Of a DNA stretch of 64,000 nucleotides, positions 1 to 14,000 are shown piece after piece. Below the pieces are notes generated by a model. That model ran no database searches, had not been told where the DNA came from, and saw only the letters and a list, made by a program, of their open reading frames with translations. The stretch is from Lethocerus indicus. Taxonomy: Eukaryota; Arthropoda; Insecta; Hemiptera; Belostomatidae. Made by a program: the position numbers and the translations under genes. The stretch covers positions 12,442,604 through 12,506,603 of the forward strand of contig JACDQD010000011.1 in assembly GCA_019843655.1 (NCBI GenBank), read 5' to 3'. Numbering within the stretch: position 1 is the stretch's first letter; the number at the start of each line of letters is the position of its first letter.

Positions 1-413
1 GGGAATTCATCGACTTGGGGTTTTCCCTCCTGGTCGATCGTTCAACAGACAGCCGATACACTTATCCTGGTAGTCCTTTCTTGAAAGTGCTTGTCCTTCT
101 ACTAACAGTTTCTTTAAACAACAAGCGAACCGTATTACGTGGTACAAACATAATTACGATGTTGGAAGTCAAGAATTTTGCACGAATTTTAAAGGGACGA
201 GTGAATTTCGAAATAGAATCACTTTGGCCCGAGATTTCAGTTAACTAATTTCAGTTGCTCAGTGTTGTCACAGCAGGCTTCTTCCTTAATATTCGAAACA
301 TCCGTCGTAGCTCAGTAGTGAGGTCTGTTAAAAAGAAAAAATAAACAGTTGGCTAAGCCATAGCTCGGTCCGCTTACGAGCGTTCTCGTTTAATCAGCGT
401 TCCAGATCGGAGC

Positions 414-418
414 CTGAG

Positions 419-461
<43 letters not shown>

Positions 462-496
462 GAGATATAGGGAGAGCGAGAGTGAGTGAGAGAGGC
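414..496 (+). repeat. (GA)n microsatellite
   Basis: GAGA-rich tract of about 80 bp with few interruptions. Such tracts can bind GAGA-type factors in insects, but nothing here shows function. Confidence 0.9.
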
Positions 497-730
497 GACT
501 ATAAGATAGCTTCTGGAGGGCTGTTCTAAGAAAACAATGAACCCGAAAAACAAGCAAAATATATATCTCGTTTCCCAGGAGCGGAACGGGTTGTGCAAGG
601 CGTACGGATCTAGGACGCGGCCGCGGCTCCCGTTTTTCTGTTATTGTTATTGAACGACCCGCTAAAAACATTTCTTCGGACAGGTACACACATGGAGCAC
701 AATGTTTACGTTGGAAACTATATATCACTA

Positions 731-770
731 CCTTAAACTAGACCGGTTTCAATGGCTCGCCGTCGAAGGA
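731..770 (+). repeat. remnant of foldback-element arm
   Basis: Carries CTAGACCGGTTTC and, at the same spacing as in the full copies, GCTCGCCGTC. It is too short for element boundaries and is probably an eroded fragment. Confidence 0.4.
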
Positions 771-3700
771 CTATAATAACTGAATAATTGAATAATGATA
801 ATTGAAAACCCGTCTACTGTCTTATTATAGTGTCATTTAAGTGTTTCAGTTTTAAGAAAGAAGTTATTAAGAAATTGACGACTAACGATCATTTAACCAC
901 TTCAATACCTGAATAATGGGCCATCGGAAGTCTAAAGAAATATCACCTCAGCTGCTGGGTTGATGAGGTATAAAGAAAAAAGGTATTATTGAAATCCAGT
1001 TCATCGGGTATATTTCAGACGCTAAACTTCATTTGGAAGTGTAACGAGTTTCAGGCAGATTTGTCAGGTTTTCGTACTTATCTGCAATATATAAATTAAT
1101 AACTCGAGTAGTAATCTATCATAAATAACGTAGGGTGTTAGCACCCCCTAGTATTCCAGAAAAATGTGTTTCCAAATATTCAGGATTAATCTTAAAATTG
1201 TAAGTCTGATTGTATGCTATATGACATAGTTTTTGGTCTCCAAAACAATCGTTTCATGTAAGGTTCTAAAATATTTAAGAAAATAACGAAGATTTAAATC
1301 AACATTTAAATTCGCTTTTGCACCATAATTCTAGTTGATTAAAAAATGTAATTAAAAATTATGGATTAGTCTGAATTTGATTAGAAATTCTGGAGTCGAA
1401 AAGCGCCACATTTCTTACTGGAACAAGAGAAGCGTTAAAGTCTCCGGTTGAGGAGCTCCAAAAGTAGTTCATCCATTTCGAGAATTGGATGATTGATTCT
1501 ATTAATGAATTTTCGGCTTCTTCGGTAGCCAGAAGATTGCGCTTTAATTCAAATACTCTAATTAAAAATATAAGAAAAGATACGTTTCCCTGTTACGTTA
1601 TGATACATTGTATTGTTGGAAGGAGAGGCCACTAATTTTTCGGACAGGCTGTAAATTAATCACATCTCGCCGAATTAAAAATTTGTCTAAACTGGAAAAA
1701 TATAGTGGGAAAGTCGACCTTTAGATTCTGACGAACAGTAATGAATTGTAATATTCAGCCCGGAGGCTCCTCAATGGGAGGAAGACGCATAATAGCCGGG
1801 TGCGGAAGGAAGTAATTAAAGGAGAGACGAGGATGGCGTTAATATAAAATGATAAAAAAACCTGGATAGTTAGGAGCTCATTTTACTGTTGGAAAGAATA
1901 AGAAATTCCCAACGTGATAACCATTTAATTGATACGGCTTTACTTGGAAAAGCGTCTCGTTTCTCCGATAATTTGTTTTACAGCCGACGAAAATCGAAAG
2001 TACATGTTGTAAAAAACATTTTAATCCATTTCATGTACATAATGATTGAAGGAACCATTCCTTCAGTTTTTACTCTCTAGACAGTTAACACTGTAATACC
2101 TAATTACAGTATTTTGGTAAAATAAAGTGATGGAATTTTATCACGATGAGTAGAGATATCAAATATTCTTTAAAATAATGGCGCAATAAGAGATTGGCGA
2201 GCGGAAAAATCTTGAGCAACGTCAGTTGTTAGCCCTCGAAAATATGCTAAACGTCCTTTGGTGTTACATTTCACCGGCACAGGGTATATGGGAGCGGTTG
2301 GAGAACTTGAATTCTCAAAGCAATTATTTTCCCAGACCTAGTCGCAACGTGGATTACATTAGGACTGAAAGTACTCCACACCAGCTCACACAGATACGTA
2401 AAACTGGTACAGATTGGGTACTATCCAAGCTGTTTTCAATACTATGTTTTATTTATTTTAGAAACTATGATCGAATAAATATTAAAAAAGTTGTGATTTT
2501 TCTGAGAGAGAAAGCTACAAGTCAATTAGAGTAGTTAAAATCTAAATGGGCTATCAAACTAATAAAAAATATTGAGATTTCTTTATGACGTAGTCAAATT
2601 ATGCTGTATTAGTTTATACTCGGATACATTTTGAAAGAAATAAACAACTGAATTAAGAATCTCCGGCACATGATATCTATCGCTTCTGCCTTGCTCAAAA
2701 GTAAGTTTTAATCTTTATATTGTTTTTGCTGGCAATCGACTACGGGAATATTTGTGGATGTTAGATAGCGGTACGCCAAGGGCTGAAAATAATTCAGAAG
2801 CGGGTGATGATGAAATGAAGAGTGAGATCAATTCGGAACCGTAAAAACGGGTAATGGAGGTACCGCAACTATTATTCCTTGTAGAAATCAAGGCATCGAA
2901 AAGGAATCAATCGAAAATTTTTATTTCAATTTAATTCTAGAGGATCGTTGATTTTATATAAATTTAATTCTAGGGAATTGTTAATTCTGGAATATTTTAG
3001 AATTCTATTATTACAGGAATATGAGCTATACCCAAAGGGGTTTATTAGTGAACATTAAACAATAATAATTAAATAAGAAAACACAATGTACATAGTTGGC
3101 TCTATTATTATCCGCACTGAGGTAAAACCCGTCTCCCCTTAATCAGATGCATTACGAAAGATCATCTCCGGATCCCGGAGGAAACAATGCTCAATTAGGA
3201 TGTGACCGCCCTCGGGGCGATTGTTCTAAAGCCGAGTTCGTCTCTATTTTCCACTCACGCCCAAGGAAGATCCCCAACTCATTCGAATTAAAGATCACAA
3301 AAAAGGAGGGATTTAGTCAACATCCGGTCGTGGACAACATGACCGGAAATGGACATTTAGTCGAACCACGTAAATTTTGGGTTAAGTTAGATTAAGTATC
3401 AGGTTAAGGCCTTTGATAGAACTTAATTGAAAAGTATGCGCAGCTCGTTAATACCCAGAGAAAAAAAATAAATTCAACCTAAATAATAACCATGAGAAAT
3501 CCACATTTATATAACAAATATGAGCATTATCTGCAGTAATGGGGGAATGTTGGTTCCCTAATTATCTCTAAACCACTACAACAACAAGTTTCATATTGAA
3601 ACAGCTTTCTACCTTGAAATATTAAATATTCGGCTGCAAGTAAATATGTATTAAACACTGGAAATTGTAATATTTCTCACGTAGACACTCCGCTATTAAT

Positions 3701-4599
3701 GCATTGGTAAAATAATTATGGCTGTTAGGCCATTAGATAACACCTCAATCTATCATTAAAATAAGACCTAGGGTGTTTTCTTATTCACATCTTTAGACGC
3801 CGCAACTGTCGACATAAAGATCACTGCACTTTCGGATGTTGAGATTCACTCGGGGAAAGCGGACCTCGGCATTGCCAACTTTATAATGTCTTGAAATTGT
3901 ATTCATATTTACCATCATTTTGTGAGATTCGTTTTACGTCACATGGATTGTCACGAATTATTAAATAAATCCATTTAACGCTACCCATTTTTCAACCGGT
4001 CTATTGGGGTATCATTTTTAATAATTATATCTTTTATTTTCCACTTCAATGAAAATAATTTATAATTTCGCGCAAAAATATGCAGACGTCGCTGAACAGG
4101 AACTGAGCTGAGAAATCTTTTGAACAATTGCCGCTTAAATTACGCTACCTATTGAATTTCTTCAAGTCAACACTGATAATGCACGTTGGAACTTCAGTCT
4201 CAACTGATCCTGGAGTATCTCATTTAAAAAAAAATATCCTGGCCCAACACCAAAGAAAAATGCGATTAAAGCGACAATCTGAATAACTTAGGAACACCCA
4301 ATACAATTTAGGAGTTAAATTTTCGTTTAAATATGTAAGTTTCGCAAGCTGTATTACCAATCTATGCATATTTCATAAAATTCTTTAAATTGACGTCATA
4401 AAAAATTTGTATAATTTAAAAAATCTATAATTGGTTTGTAAGAATGCTGTTCTCGAACCACAAATATTTTCGGCCATAGATGAATAATAAATATTAGAGA
4501 TACCTATGCGAATAGGAATAATTATGCTTTGAAGACATGAGGGAACAGTTGTCGAATGTCAAGCGCCCAGAGTGTGTAGATAAAGGATAAGCGAATAGT

Positions 4600-4980
4600 T
4601 TTGATATTTAAAATCGTACCTGGTTGTCGAACTGGGCTCTGGACAGTAGATTTCGAACAGAAACAGAAAGCCGGTAAAGCACAGAACTCTGGTAACTTCG
4701 CTCGGTTGACGTTGGAACGGGTGCGGTTTGAACTGTGGAGCGTGCGTGTACGTTGCTGTCGGGGGCGGCTCACTGTGAAGACTGCCGGCGGTCTACTACT
4801 ACTGACGGGGGAAAGGCGACGCCGGGAAGAGATAGCCGCGGTGGCGAGAGAGGGAGCGGGGATGAGGCGCCCGTCCGGGGATGAGGAGGAGGTGGAGGTG
4901 GAAGAGGAGGAGCAGCAGCAACCACCACGCAGGGAGCCAATCTCCTTATCTGGTTCAAGGACCCCGCTGTCAAATCATTT
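4600..4980. other. CpG-rich patch with triplet repeats; possible exon or promoter
   Basis: A GC- and CpG-rich island in AT-rich surroundings, with GAG/GGT/CAG triplet runs around 4880-4925. Several frames on both strands are free of stops for 70-150 codons, encoding acidic/Gln, Gly/Ala or Ser/Pro runs, so the open frames are partly a by-product of base composition. It could be a coding exon with homopolymer tracts, as in developmental transcription factors, or a 5' UTR/promoter. I cannot choose between these. Confidence 0.35.
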
Positions 4981-5049
4981 GACAATTGTTAAATTTATTT
5001 ATTTACAAAATTACGCGGTTTGCAGACGTGAAAAACAATAAAAGAAACA

Positions 5050-8000
5050 AAAACATATAGTGCAAACAAAGCGGCGTTACGAAATTTGTAGAAAGCCTGA
5101 ATATTGTTTCCAATTGCTTCTTTCTTATATTCTTTGTATTCGATAAATCGGGATCAAAACAAAATAAAACATAAAATACGAATTTATTACTATCGCCCAG
5201 ACCGAAAATACATTAAATTAGGTATGATAGGAGCTAAGGAGCACGAAAATTGTCACTCGTTAGATTTTCTATCTCAAATTATTTGACCGGTTGATTAGTG
5301 ATATTGTATCTGATATTTATTCGATTCTATAATTTGTAATGAATAAGTATACACACACACAAACATACAAATAGAGTTTGTAGACAGAAAATTGCAATCT
5401 TTTAGCAAGATTATAACACCTATTAAATAATAAAATAATCGAATTAAATAACAGAACATTTAGAGCCGAACACCGCCACATCTAGCCTGTATTAGATTAT
5501 ATAATAGTTGATTCATTGTAGGACAGTGCTGTACAAGTTGTATAATAATAATTTTGTCGGTTTCACCAATATTTCTCTTCTCCCTTAGCTAAGAAATAAG
5601 CAGAAAAGAACTGTAGGTATTTTACACAATTTGAATGGAAAATTTGTTGTAAGTTTTTTCTGAAAATAATATTTAACGACGTCTATTAGGAGGATGATTA
5701 ATTTATCGATAGATCATAAATTAGCCGCGTGATTCCATCGATGGGGGGGTTTCACAAGAAGTGAGTATAAGATTATCCTCGCTTTAATAACAGTTCTCCG
5801 CAATGTCACGTGTTGACATTGAAATTCATGCTTTCTACGGAACCATTTCGTTTTTCTGTCTGAAACGCGAAAGAATAAAGAAACAGTGTATCTTCTGTGA
5901 CAAATAATTATGTTTTCAGTTATGCAAATCGTATTCTTGACTATGGCGGTCCGCCCACCGCCCTCTCCGAATTTGGATGTGCGATCTTCGATGAGGATGA
6001 TTCACGAAACCGACGTTGACAATAATTGTGTGGCTAATTTGTGTCCAGCCATCTTATTTTTCAAATTTGGAAATTCGCTGACAAAATGAATCATCAGCTT
6101 GAGCCAGTGTCTCCTAACCAACTTCGGTTAATATTTTAATTTTAATGAATTTTTCAAATTTTTAATTGATCTATTCCAAGAATATCCTGTTTACCGGGAA
6201 CCTAAACCTGCCGGGTCAGTAACAATATGAAAAATAAATGAGGTGTCCAATACCTGAGGTAAATGTCAACAGAAACTGCACCGGCGTCCGATGAAAATAT
6301 CAAGGTCCTCAATAATTCTTTTTAATATTGTTTTACGATATTCTGCATCCGTCTATTTTTATGTCATTATCAACTTTGCATTTAAAGCCCCGACTCGTGC
6401 GGCGGCTGTTTAAATAGGAGATTTAAGCATCCGATTGAACTTTTTCGACCGAATATCATACTTTGTTTTTTAGGTAGCATTTATAAAAAAACTAAATAAT
6501 CCAGGAAGCGTAGCTCAACCTTTTGTTTCGGTCTTAGTCAACGCAATCCATGAAACATTCACATTGGTGCTACAAGAGACGAATTGTTTTTATCTCTTTG
6601 TCAATTTTAATATTTATTAAACGGAGGGTTGTTTATTAAGGCAACAGTCATTATTTTATCGTTTTTTTACCCTTTTTTTTATTTTGTACAATCAACATTG
6701 AAAGACCCAAAGATGGCACTTTTGACACAAGAACAATTATGGTCTAAGGGATGTTGGATGTCTCGGTGGATTCCACGTGAGTCGTTTGTCCAGGTGTAGC
6801 CCAAGATAGCGAATCTGCTGTTGGGTGGGAAATTATTTTATCGTGTCGAATTTTATTGTCAAACGAAGATGAAAAGTGCAGCCTTAAATCATATAAAAAT
6901 CTATTAACGACATCCACGATGTGAGATTCTTCACAGGTCGACAGTTCAGTTAATTATTGCCGGGTTACTCTCGGTTCAATGGAAAAGTCAGATCTTCAAT
7001 CATTTTTTTTTTCCAAACATGGAACACGGCTTAATTATTTATTAATAATGCGAAGGACGAACACGACAAGAAACGTTTAATTAAACGCCTATACACAGCG
7101 TTATGAAATTGTTTTGTAACGACGAGAGGGAACCGACTTCAATTGTGCTTGTCGCTCGCCGGCTTGTCTTTACGAGGCATTAATTATGGGTTATTTTAAT
7201 CGTTCTTTTATTATATTCTTTTTCAGAGGCTTGTTTAAATTTTACGGCGTACACATAATAAAAAAACAATGGATCCGTCCCACATTTCCATTCGTCGAAC
7301 GGGTCGTATAATTCTTAATGCTAACTAATTAAGAAGTCATTCAAATCGCGAATATGGATTTGGATGATATTTTATTTATTTTTATTACTATTTAAAAATA
7401 ATTAGAATAAAGAATTCACGTGTTTCCGTCCGGCTTCCTCCGAATGAGTACATTCATAGATATCGGATTTAACAACATGAATATAAGTCATTATTTACCC
7501 ATGATAAATAAAAAATCTCATTAATAAATCATTTATATTGAGTTGTACGTCAATTTTTGTTTATCATTTATTGAATTCAGTGTCTTTAAAATTCTGCAAA
7601 AATTAATATTCAGGATAGTATAATTCCTTGTCACTAAAGTAATTTTCCTACGTCCCCAATTAGTCAGGCCAATTGTGGATGGTAAATTAAATTCAAAAGT
7701 CACACAATGTTATATTAAATAATTGTTCGCCGAGAGACGGATAGAACAATCGTTCGTCTCAGCTCACGCGTCTTCAAAATCTGATTTTACAAACCAGATT
7801 CTCCGCCCGATATATTCTCCTGTACAATGGGTTATTAAATTGTTTTTTTGCGCATTACCAGGTCGGTGGCTCTCGTTTGCATTTTTTTAACGGTCTATTT
7901 GAATAATGCTGTATGTTTTTCTTCCAGCCTTTCGAGCCGAGCGAGGGGTAGGATGCTAATATCCATTATAATATAAATTACGGGCTTTTTTAGCAAAAGA

Positions 8001-10400
8001 AATATGTAATTTAATTTACACTCTGACGAAGAGATTAATTAGGGGAATTTCAATATTCACCTCTACGCGAATGTGACGATTATTTATTTTAGAATATATT
8101 TAGTTGGCTGAGGGTTTAAAATGTGATAGTACTTTGGGTCCTCTCGCTTAGTCGGTTCTGTGACTATTTTCTCGCTGATCAGATTCTTCATATCTCCATA
8201 TTTCCGATTATATCGATTCCGTTAACTTTTCTACCTGCGTAGATTTAATTCTGTGTTTTCAAGTCTTTATTTATTCGTTGAACATAAAAGGCCTTGCGTG
8301 ACCCACCCATTGCTCGATATTTGATTAAGTGAGGTGTGGTCAAATATTTTCCTGGTTTCTCGTTTTATAATAGAGTTTTGGAAGGGGAAAAACCAGAAAC
8401 GGTGTTGGTAGGCCCAAGGGTGATGATATTTCTGAGCATTGTTTTCGTCCAGATTTCTGGAAATCGAATTAATTTGTAAAATAAAAAAAAAGGACTTCTA
8501 TTTTTGAGTTCGGCATTGAACAGAAAATTAGAGGCGGACCTTTCGACGACAAGTTTCGCAACGCGGCGTCAGAGAGATGGGAGCCTCCGTTGGGCCTGCC
8601 ACTTGGGCAATTTCTCGAGTTAATTGCGGAGACGAGTAGCAGCTATCTGCCAGCGCCGAGCTCGCCCCACCAGAAGGTCAAGGCGCCAGCCACATCTCCG
8701 GCCTTCTGTTTTTATTATTTTCCACCTTTCTTTTTCCCCCCGTGTCTCTCTTTTTGTCCTCTTTGTTTCCTACTTTTTCAATGTGTTGCGCTTTTACCCC
8801 TTCGCGGAACTCGTCGGCGGCCTCGTCCAATGACGCCTATGAAAACAAGGACGTTGTGCATTTTTCAGTGGACAGAAATAAATTGCATTTACGAGTTAAT
8901 TCCAATTGACGGGGCGATTTCATATTTATGACTGCAAACTGCGCCCTTAAAACGGCATCAATAATAATTTTCCAATAAGTATTATTACAATAACGTTAAT
9001 CAAACCTTTGCCTTAATAATAAGTTCCATAATAAGAAAAATATGTGACTCAACATCGTGAAATTGTATATACTGTAAACTATATAAAAGAATGATGTAGA
9101 AAAAAATGATGTAATTTATAAATAACAATTGCAAGTGCTGATGATTCTTAAGCAGTTTTCAACTCCATGTTTATTGTCAATCTAAAATTGGTTTATGTTG
9201 AACAAAATTATTCCGTATTAGAAAAAATCGCGATTTTTCACGGGAAACCTGTAAAAATGGTGAATAAATTATGCGATTTTTGTCTGGAAAGATGTGAATG
9301 AGTGCGCCATGCCGTCTGGCTTACTCTGTGCTTCCAAAGTCAATTTCGCAACGGTTCGAGTTCAGAGGTCTCCTTCATCATAAAATCGGAATAAAATGAA
9401 TCGGCAAAAGGGTCCTTGACAGTCCTCCGATCGTCGTGAAAGTACAGTGAACCGTGTATCATTAGGCCCGTAAGCGTGTATCGTTTCTCACACGCCGAGA
9501 TTACACCTTTACCTATACGATTTGTTTATAACCGTGGCTGGTATTTAGGCAGTATTTATAGTGTTGCTGTCATTCATTCTTTAGGAACATCGACAAAATA
9601 AAATCGGTATTACTTTGGAATACCTGAAATACAATGCGCAAAAAATTTATTGATACCATTCCTTGAATTATGCTGTATAAGATTTGGTTAGTGCCCCAAG
9701 AGGCAAACGCGATAATCACTACTTACTGGCCGTTCCTATTGCCCAATTGAAATTAGAACAGTTTGGCGATTTACCTTTTTTTAATACCTATATCGTTTAA
9801 TAATTCACGAATTGTTGTCTATCTAGGTACATTTTGAGTAACGTATTTTTAATATTGTTCAGGATCGTAATTATTTTTATTGCTTATTAAGTTTGGTTTA
9901 GTGCGGTTATCAATTATGCGTATATCTCAAGGATCCATCCACCGGACTAACAAGGAATTCCTGTATATAGTAACAGAAATAAAGGCGAGGGAGCGCATTT
10001 TTCGAGATGTTCTCCCAGTATAGAGAATGTGGGGGTGTAACAAAATGTGGGATACAAAACGACGAATCTCCAGACAACTCCATCTTCCCTTTTGTGTTTA
10101 GATCAGGAACTATTTCGCGAAATCGAGCCCGAGCAAATAGAGCCCCCGGGGACGGGGGGGGGGCTTAATTGTTCATTAAGATTTAGCGTACAGGAACACA
10201 TTCGTTACAGTACAGTCCCGGTCGGGGCGGGACAGGGCGGAAGTGAGTTCTTGTAAAACATAACAATGGACGATTAAGCCGGCGAGTAACCAGGTCCCGG
10301 GCTTTTACTCTCGGACGCGGAGCGGATTCCCAATAGACAATGAGCGAACCGAGGGGGGCTCCCCCGTGCTTCGGTCCAATTCTGAAAGGGAGCCCTCCAT
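5050..10400. other. non-coding stretch, nothing recognised
   Basis: Mixed AT-rich and CpG-containing sequence with no coding signal. It contains the perfect 14-bp palindrome CGTTTAATTAAACG at 7074-7087. Confidence 0.5.
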
Positions 10401-10403
10401 TTG

Positions 10404-11015
10404 TTAGGACGACTTCCGATTCCTTTGTGCGATCCCACACTTCCTAGACGAGAGCAACAGAACGGCCGGTATTTGCATTCCTTCGGCGGCTCCGGTGGGA
10501 GCGTTCCCCCATCTGTACGGACACCGTAATCGAACAGATGTTTCCTGTGCTGACTGTAAACGCGTTACATCACGATCAGTTCCGTTGCTGAGCGCGGTTT
10601 TGTATGAGGAAATTCCGCCCCAAATATTTGGTCCCAAGCTGGTCGTCATCGGTACCAACATTCCGCCATTGCTGGAGGTCGAAGTTGGCATTTCGGTTTT
10701 TCGACATCTTGTCAACGTGACGTTCCGACTTTCTATTAATGTTTTCATCGGGCACGATTTGTACCGTCCGGAATTAATGTTGGACTCGTGCGTACGGCGA
10801 AAGGACAAAGTAATTGGCATCGAGAATGGGGCATGTTTGGCGCTCTCCGATGGAGAGAAGTCGGTCGGATTGAATAAAAGGATTTCAAAAGCACGAAATT
10901 TCCTGTTATTTTTAATAAGAGTCGAGGGTAATTTATGTTGAGTCTTCATTTTCCACCCCAATAGGAGTAAACAGTGGGGAGAAAAACTGTGGCCCCGCTT
11001 CGCCGCCGTGACCAC
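10404..11015. other. unassigned block with long overlapping open frames on both strands
   Basis: The minus strand is open for 203 codons (10404-11015) and the plus strand for 148 codons (10495-10941) over the same DNA. Neither peptide has recognisable domains, and no splice context or initiation context supports either. The moderate GC content explains part of the lack of stops. Conserved non-coding DNA is an alternative. Confidence 0.15.
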
Positions 11016-11019
11016 GCGA

Positions 11020-14000
11020 TGACATTCAATTGAAGTCTTCCACGATTACTTGACTCGTCTTCTCGACGGACTTAACTTCTCGGGACTTTCATTACTGCAA
11101 CGAGAAGTGCATTATTGCACTTTGTCGAGGACGATAATAAGGATATTTGATTGAAGCACTGGTGGGGGGGTGGAGCTACCGTTAACGACGTTCGTGACGC
11201 TCCCGGGTCACGATGCCACCAACGACCGTTGTTGAGCAACCGCAACGCTACGGCGCTTACGAACAGCGCTTAATATTAATAGCTCATTACGGTAAATTGA
11301 ATTCGATTAGCCTATAGGCGCCGTTCAAGGATCCGAATTGTAAATTTTAAATCCCCCCCAATTAAATATACTGCCGAGCAGGGGTGTCGAATCGGGTCCG
11401 AACGTCGGTATCAAATGTCAGCAGTTGGCATATTGTGAAAATGCAATTAGATAATGCACATCTCTGGGGAGGCATCTCACAAGAAAAGTACCCCGTTTTT
11501 TTACCTGATTTATGTACACGCCGCTATTTAATAGTACACAATTACTTTCTTTCCGATTTGATCTTAAACGGATTGAGAAGTCTCGCAATACCATCCACGC
11601 CTGTGGACTTCGTCATTTGGAATACCATTTCCTTACGATTTCTTATCCATTGATTTTAAAAGAAATGTTCGTAAATGTACAATACATATATATACAGTGG
11701 GATATTTCTGTCTAGAAAAATTTCCCTATTACCCAATTATTAACTAGTGATTATTGCGTCTATGGAAAATAATCCGGTTTCGTAATATTGAATGGGTTGG
11801 TTAGGGGGAGGAACGACCGGGGCGTGGGAAGCGGACAAGGGGGGTGGGGGGGGCACGACCCAACGCAAGAATGCTATCGGTTCCAAACCTACCAATTGGA
11901 CACAGAAGATGGCCGAGATATGCATAATTCTTTATTAGCGCTGGACGTTCGATCGAGATCCACTTTTAGTTCCTCATCAGATTACCCGACGATGGGAAAA
12001 TAATAGCGGGGAACCGTCGCGGGAGGTTTCTTAGACGGAAAAATAGGAGGTCGCCGCAATTCCCTTTCGTATCTGAAGCCGGTAAAAGCCAGATTCGCCC
12101 AGGAATATGTAACAGCCCCTTTATATATGTATACAACTTTGCCGGCAGTATTTAAGCAAAGATATTTTTAATAAAATATTTTTCCGATTTCACTCTATAT
12201 GAAAACAAGTAGTACACAATTTCTAAATAACATGTCCCACAACTGTACACAAATTGCCTATTTAATTTCAATTTTTAATTAATCGAAGTACGTTGATTTT
12301 ACCAATTTGCATCGTCATTCGAGAGAAACTCCTGCGAAAAACTCTCCTTTCTTTCCCATGCGTTAAAGTCTCCGCTATATTTGTTTCTAGCCTTGTACTT
12401 TCAATTAACCCTAATATAATTTTCGTAATAATTAAGTAATTATATCGTTAAATAATTCGTTAAGCAATTTATAATATTGTATTTATGTAAGTAAATTCCA
12501 TCAACCATACCTTACCATCAACTGTACCATCAAGTTACTTATTTATCGACTCAATAGGTTGACATATGAGAATGAATTGCCGCAGTACTGCCTGGCTTCA
12601 AATACTTGAATATCGACTTGTCCACTTATTCATTTCAATCTTCTTCATTCTCTTGACTTAGCAAGGAGAAGGTTTCTGCTTCCTCATCCTTGAATTGTCG
12701 TAACTGCCGGCAAAGCAGGACATCTACTTCAAAGAGCGAAGATAATGATTTTCCACTTGATCAATCACAGCATCTAACTACTCTTCCATTTATTATTGTA
12801 CGCTGTGAAAATACCCACCCGGCTAATTCCTTATTTCCTAATTTTCCTTACAACCACTACAATTTCATATCTGAAATGGTTCATATACCACCTGTCTCAA
12901 GCATATAATTATGTGCCCATTATTATGTCGAGTTATTCGATTTCAACCTCAGCTGACTTAAATATCAGCTGAAAAAATAACAGTTGATTAAATTTAATAA
13001 GTATCAGCTGATTTAAATAACAGCTAATATTTTAGCAGACTATTATTCTAGCACTCGTAGCTACAAGTCGCGATTGCTGTTATTCAACAAGTAGCTGAAG
13101 CGGATTTTCCGCGTTGCGTTCATTCTGGGGCGCAGTCGTCAATGGGACGAAATCTGCATGAAATAAGCCGCTTCGTTCATTGGGGCCGCAGTTAGCGGCC
13201 ATTATAGACTTCAACGGAGGACCGGTAGGGTGGCGGTTCGCCCGAATGCATCGATAACGGTATACAGCTCTAATTTGAATATTGCATGGCGGCCGGCGAT
13301 TTTTCCACCTATTAAATACCAGTCGCATAACTTTTATCCAATTTTCCGACTATTGTTGTGCCTCTTGTTTCGCCCCCCCCCCGCCACAGCCCGTGCGAAA
13401 CCGGTGCCGGTGATTTCGCTATAGTTCGTACTGCGTCGGGTTCACCTATTGTCTTTTTCGGCCCAAAATAGAAAAATGGCGCCCGATATAACTGTGGGGC
13501 CGAACTCGATCGTCGAGTTGTATAACTGTAGAATTTTAATAGCTTGACAATAATTATCCCTCCGGCAGGTAATAGTCACTCACTGACATAGTTCTTACGG
13601 TAAGACACGAGTGATGTAACGCTGTGATACCAACATTCACAGTGATCGTTTCATTATTTAAGATAAATTTAAGAGGATTTTCTTTATTTCCTTTTTACCA
13701 CAAATTTTTGTTTCGAGTTGTATAACATTTTCTCGATCTTCTGTCTCCTCTCTAAGTTTGATCATTATATTATATATGTGCGCGCATGTTATATATTATT
13801 AAGTGGTGACAGACCATTTCTCTGATAACGCCACTAAACCATCGTAGACCCCGTTTTAGTTTAATGTAAAAAACTAATATTAAGAGCAGCTATGGTTATT
13901 AGGTTAGAGGTTATTTATATGTCACGTTTTATTCAATTCTGTCTTCACTCTCGGGCTTTGGAAAGCAGAGATCTTTGCATCTCAAGTTATTTAAATTTCT

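Larger units (their letters stand above)
1..4520. other. non-coding stretch, nothing recognised beyond the GA tract and arm remnant
   Basis: AT-rich intergenic DNA with short open frames only. A partial duplication of TTTAATTCTAG with neighbouring bases occurs around 2930-2990. Confidence 0.5.

Noticed and set aside
300..375. tRNA-like A box (TAGCTCAGTAGTGAGG)
   Set aside because: There is no matching B box, no acceptor-stem pairing and no cloverleaf at the right distance.
8590..8931. 113-codon open frame
   Set aside because: It is a run of Phe/Pro/Cys codons from a C/T-rich tract; no domain and no transcript signals.
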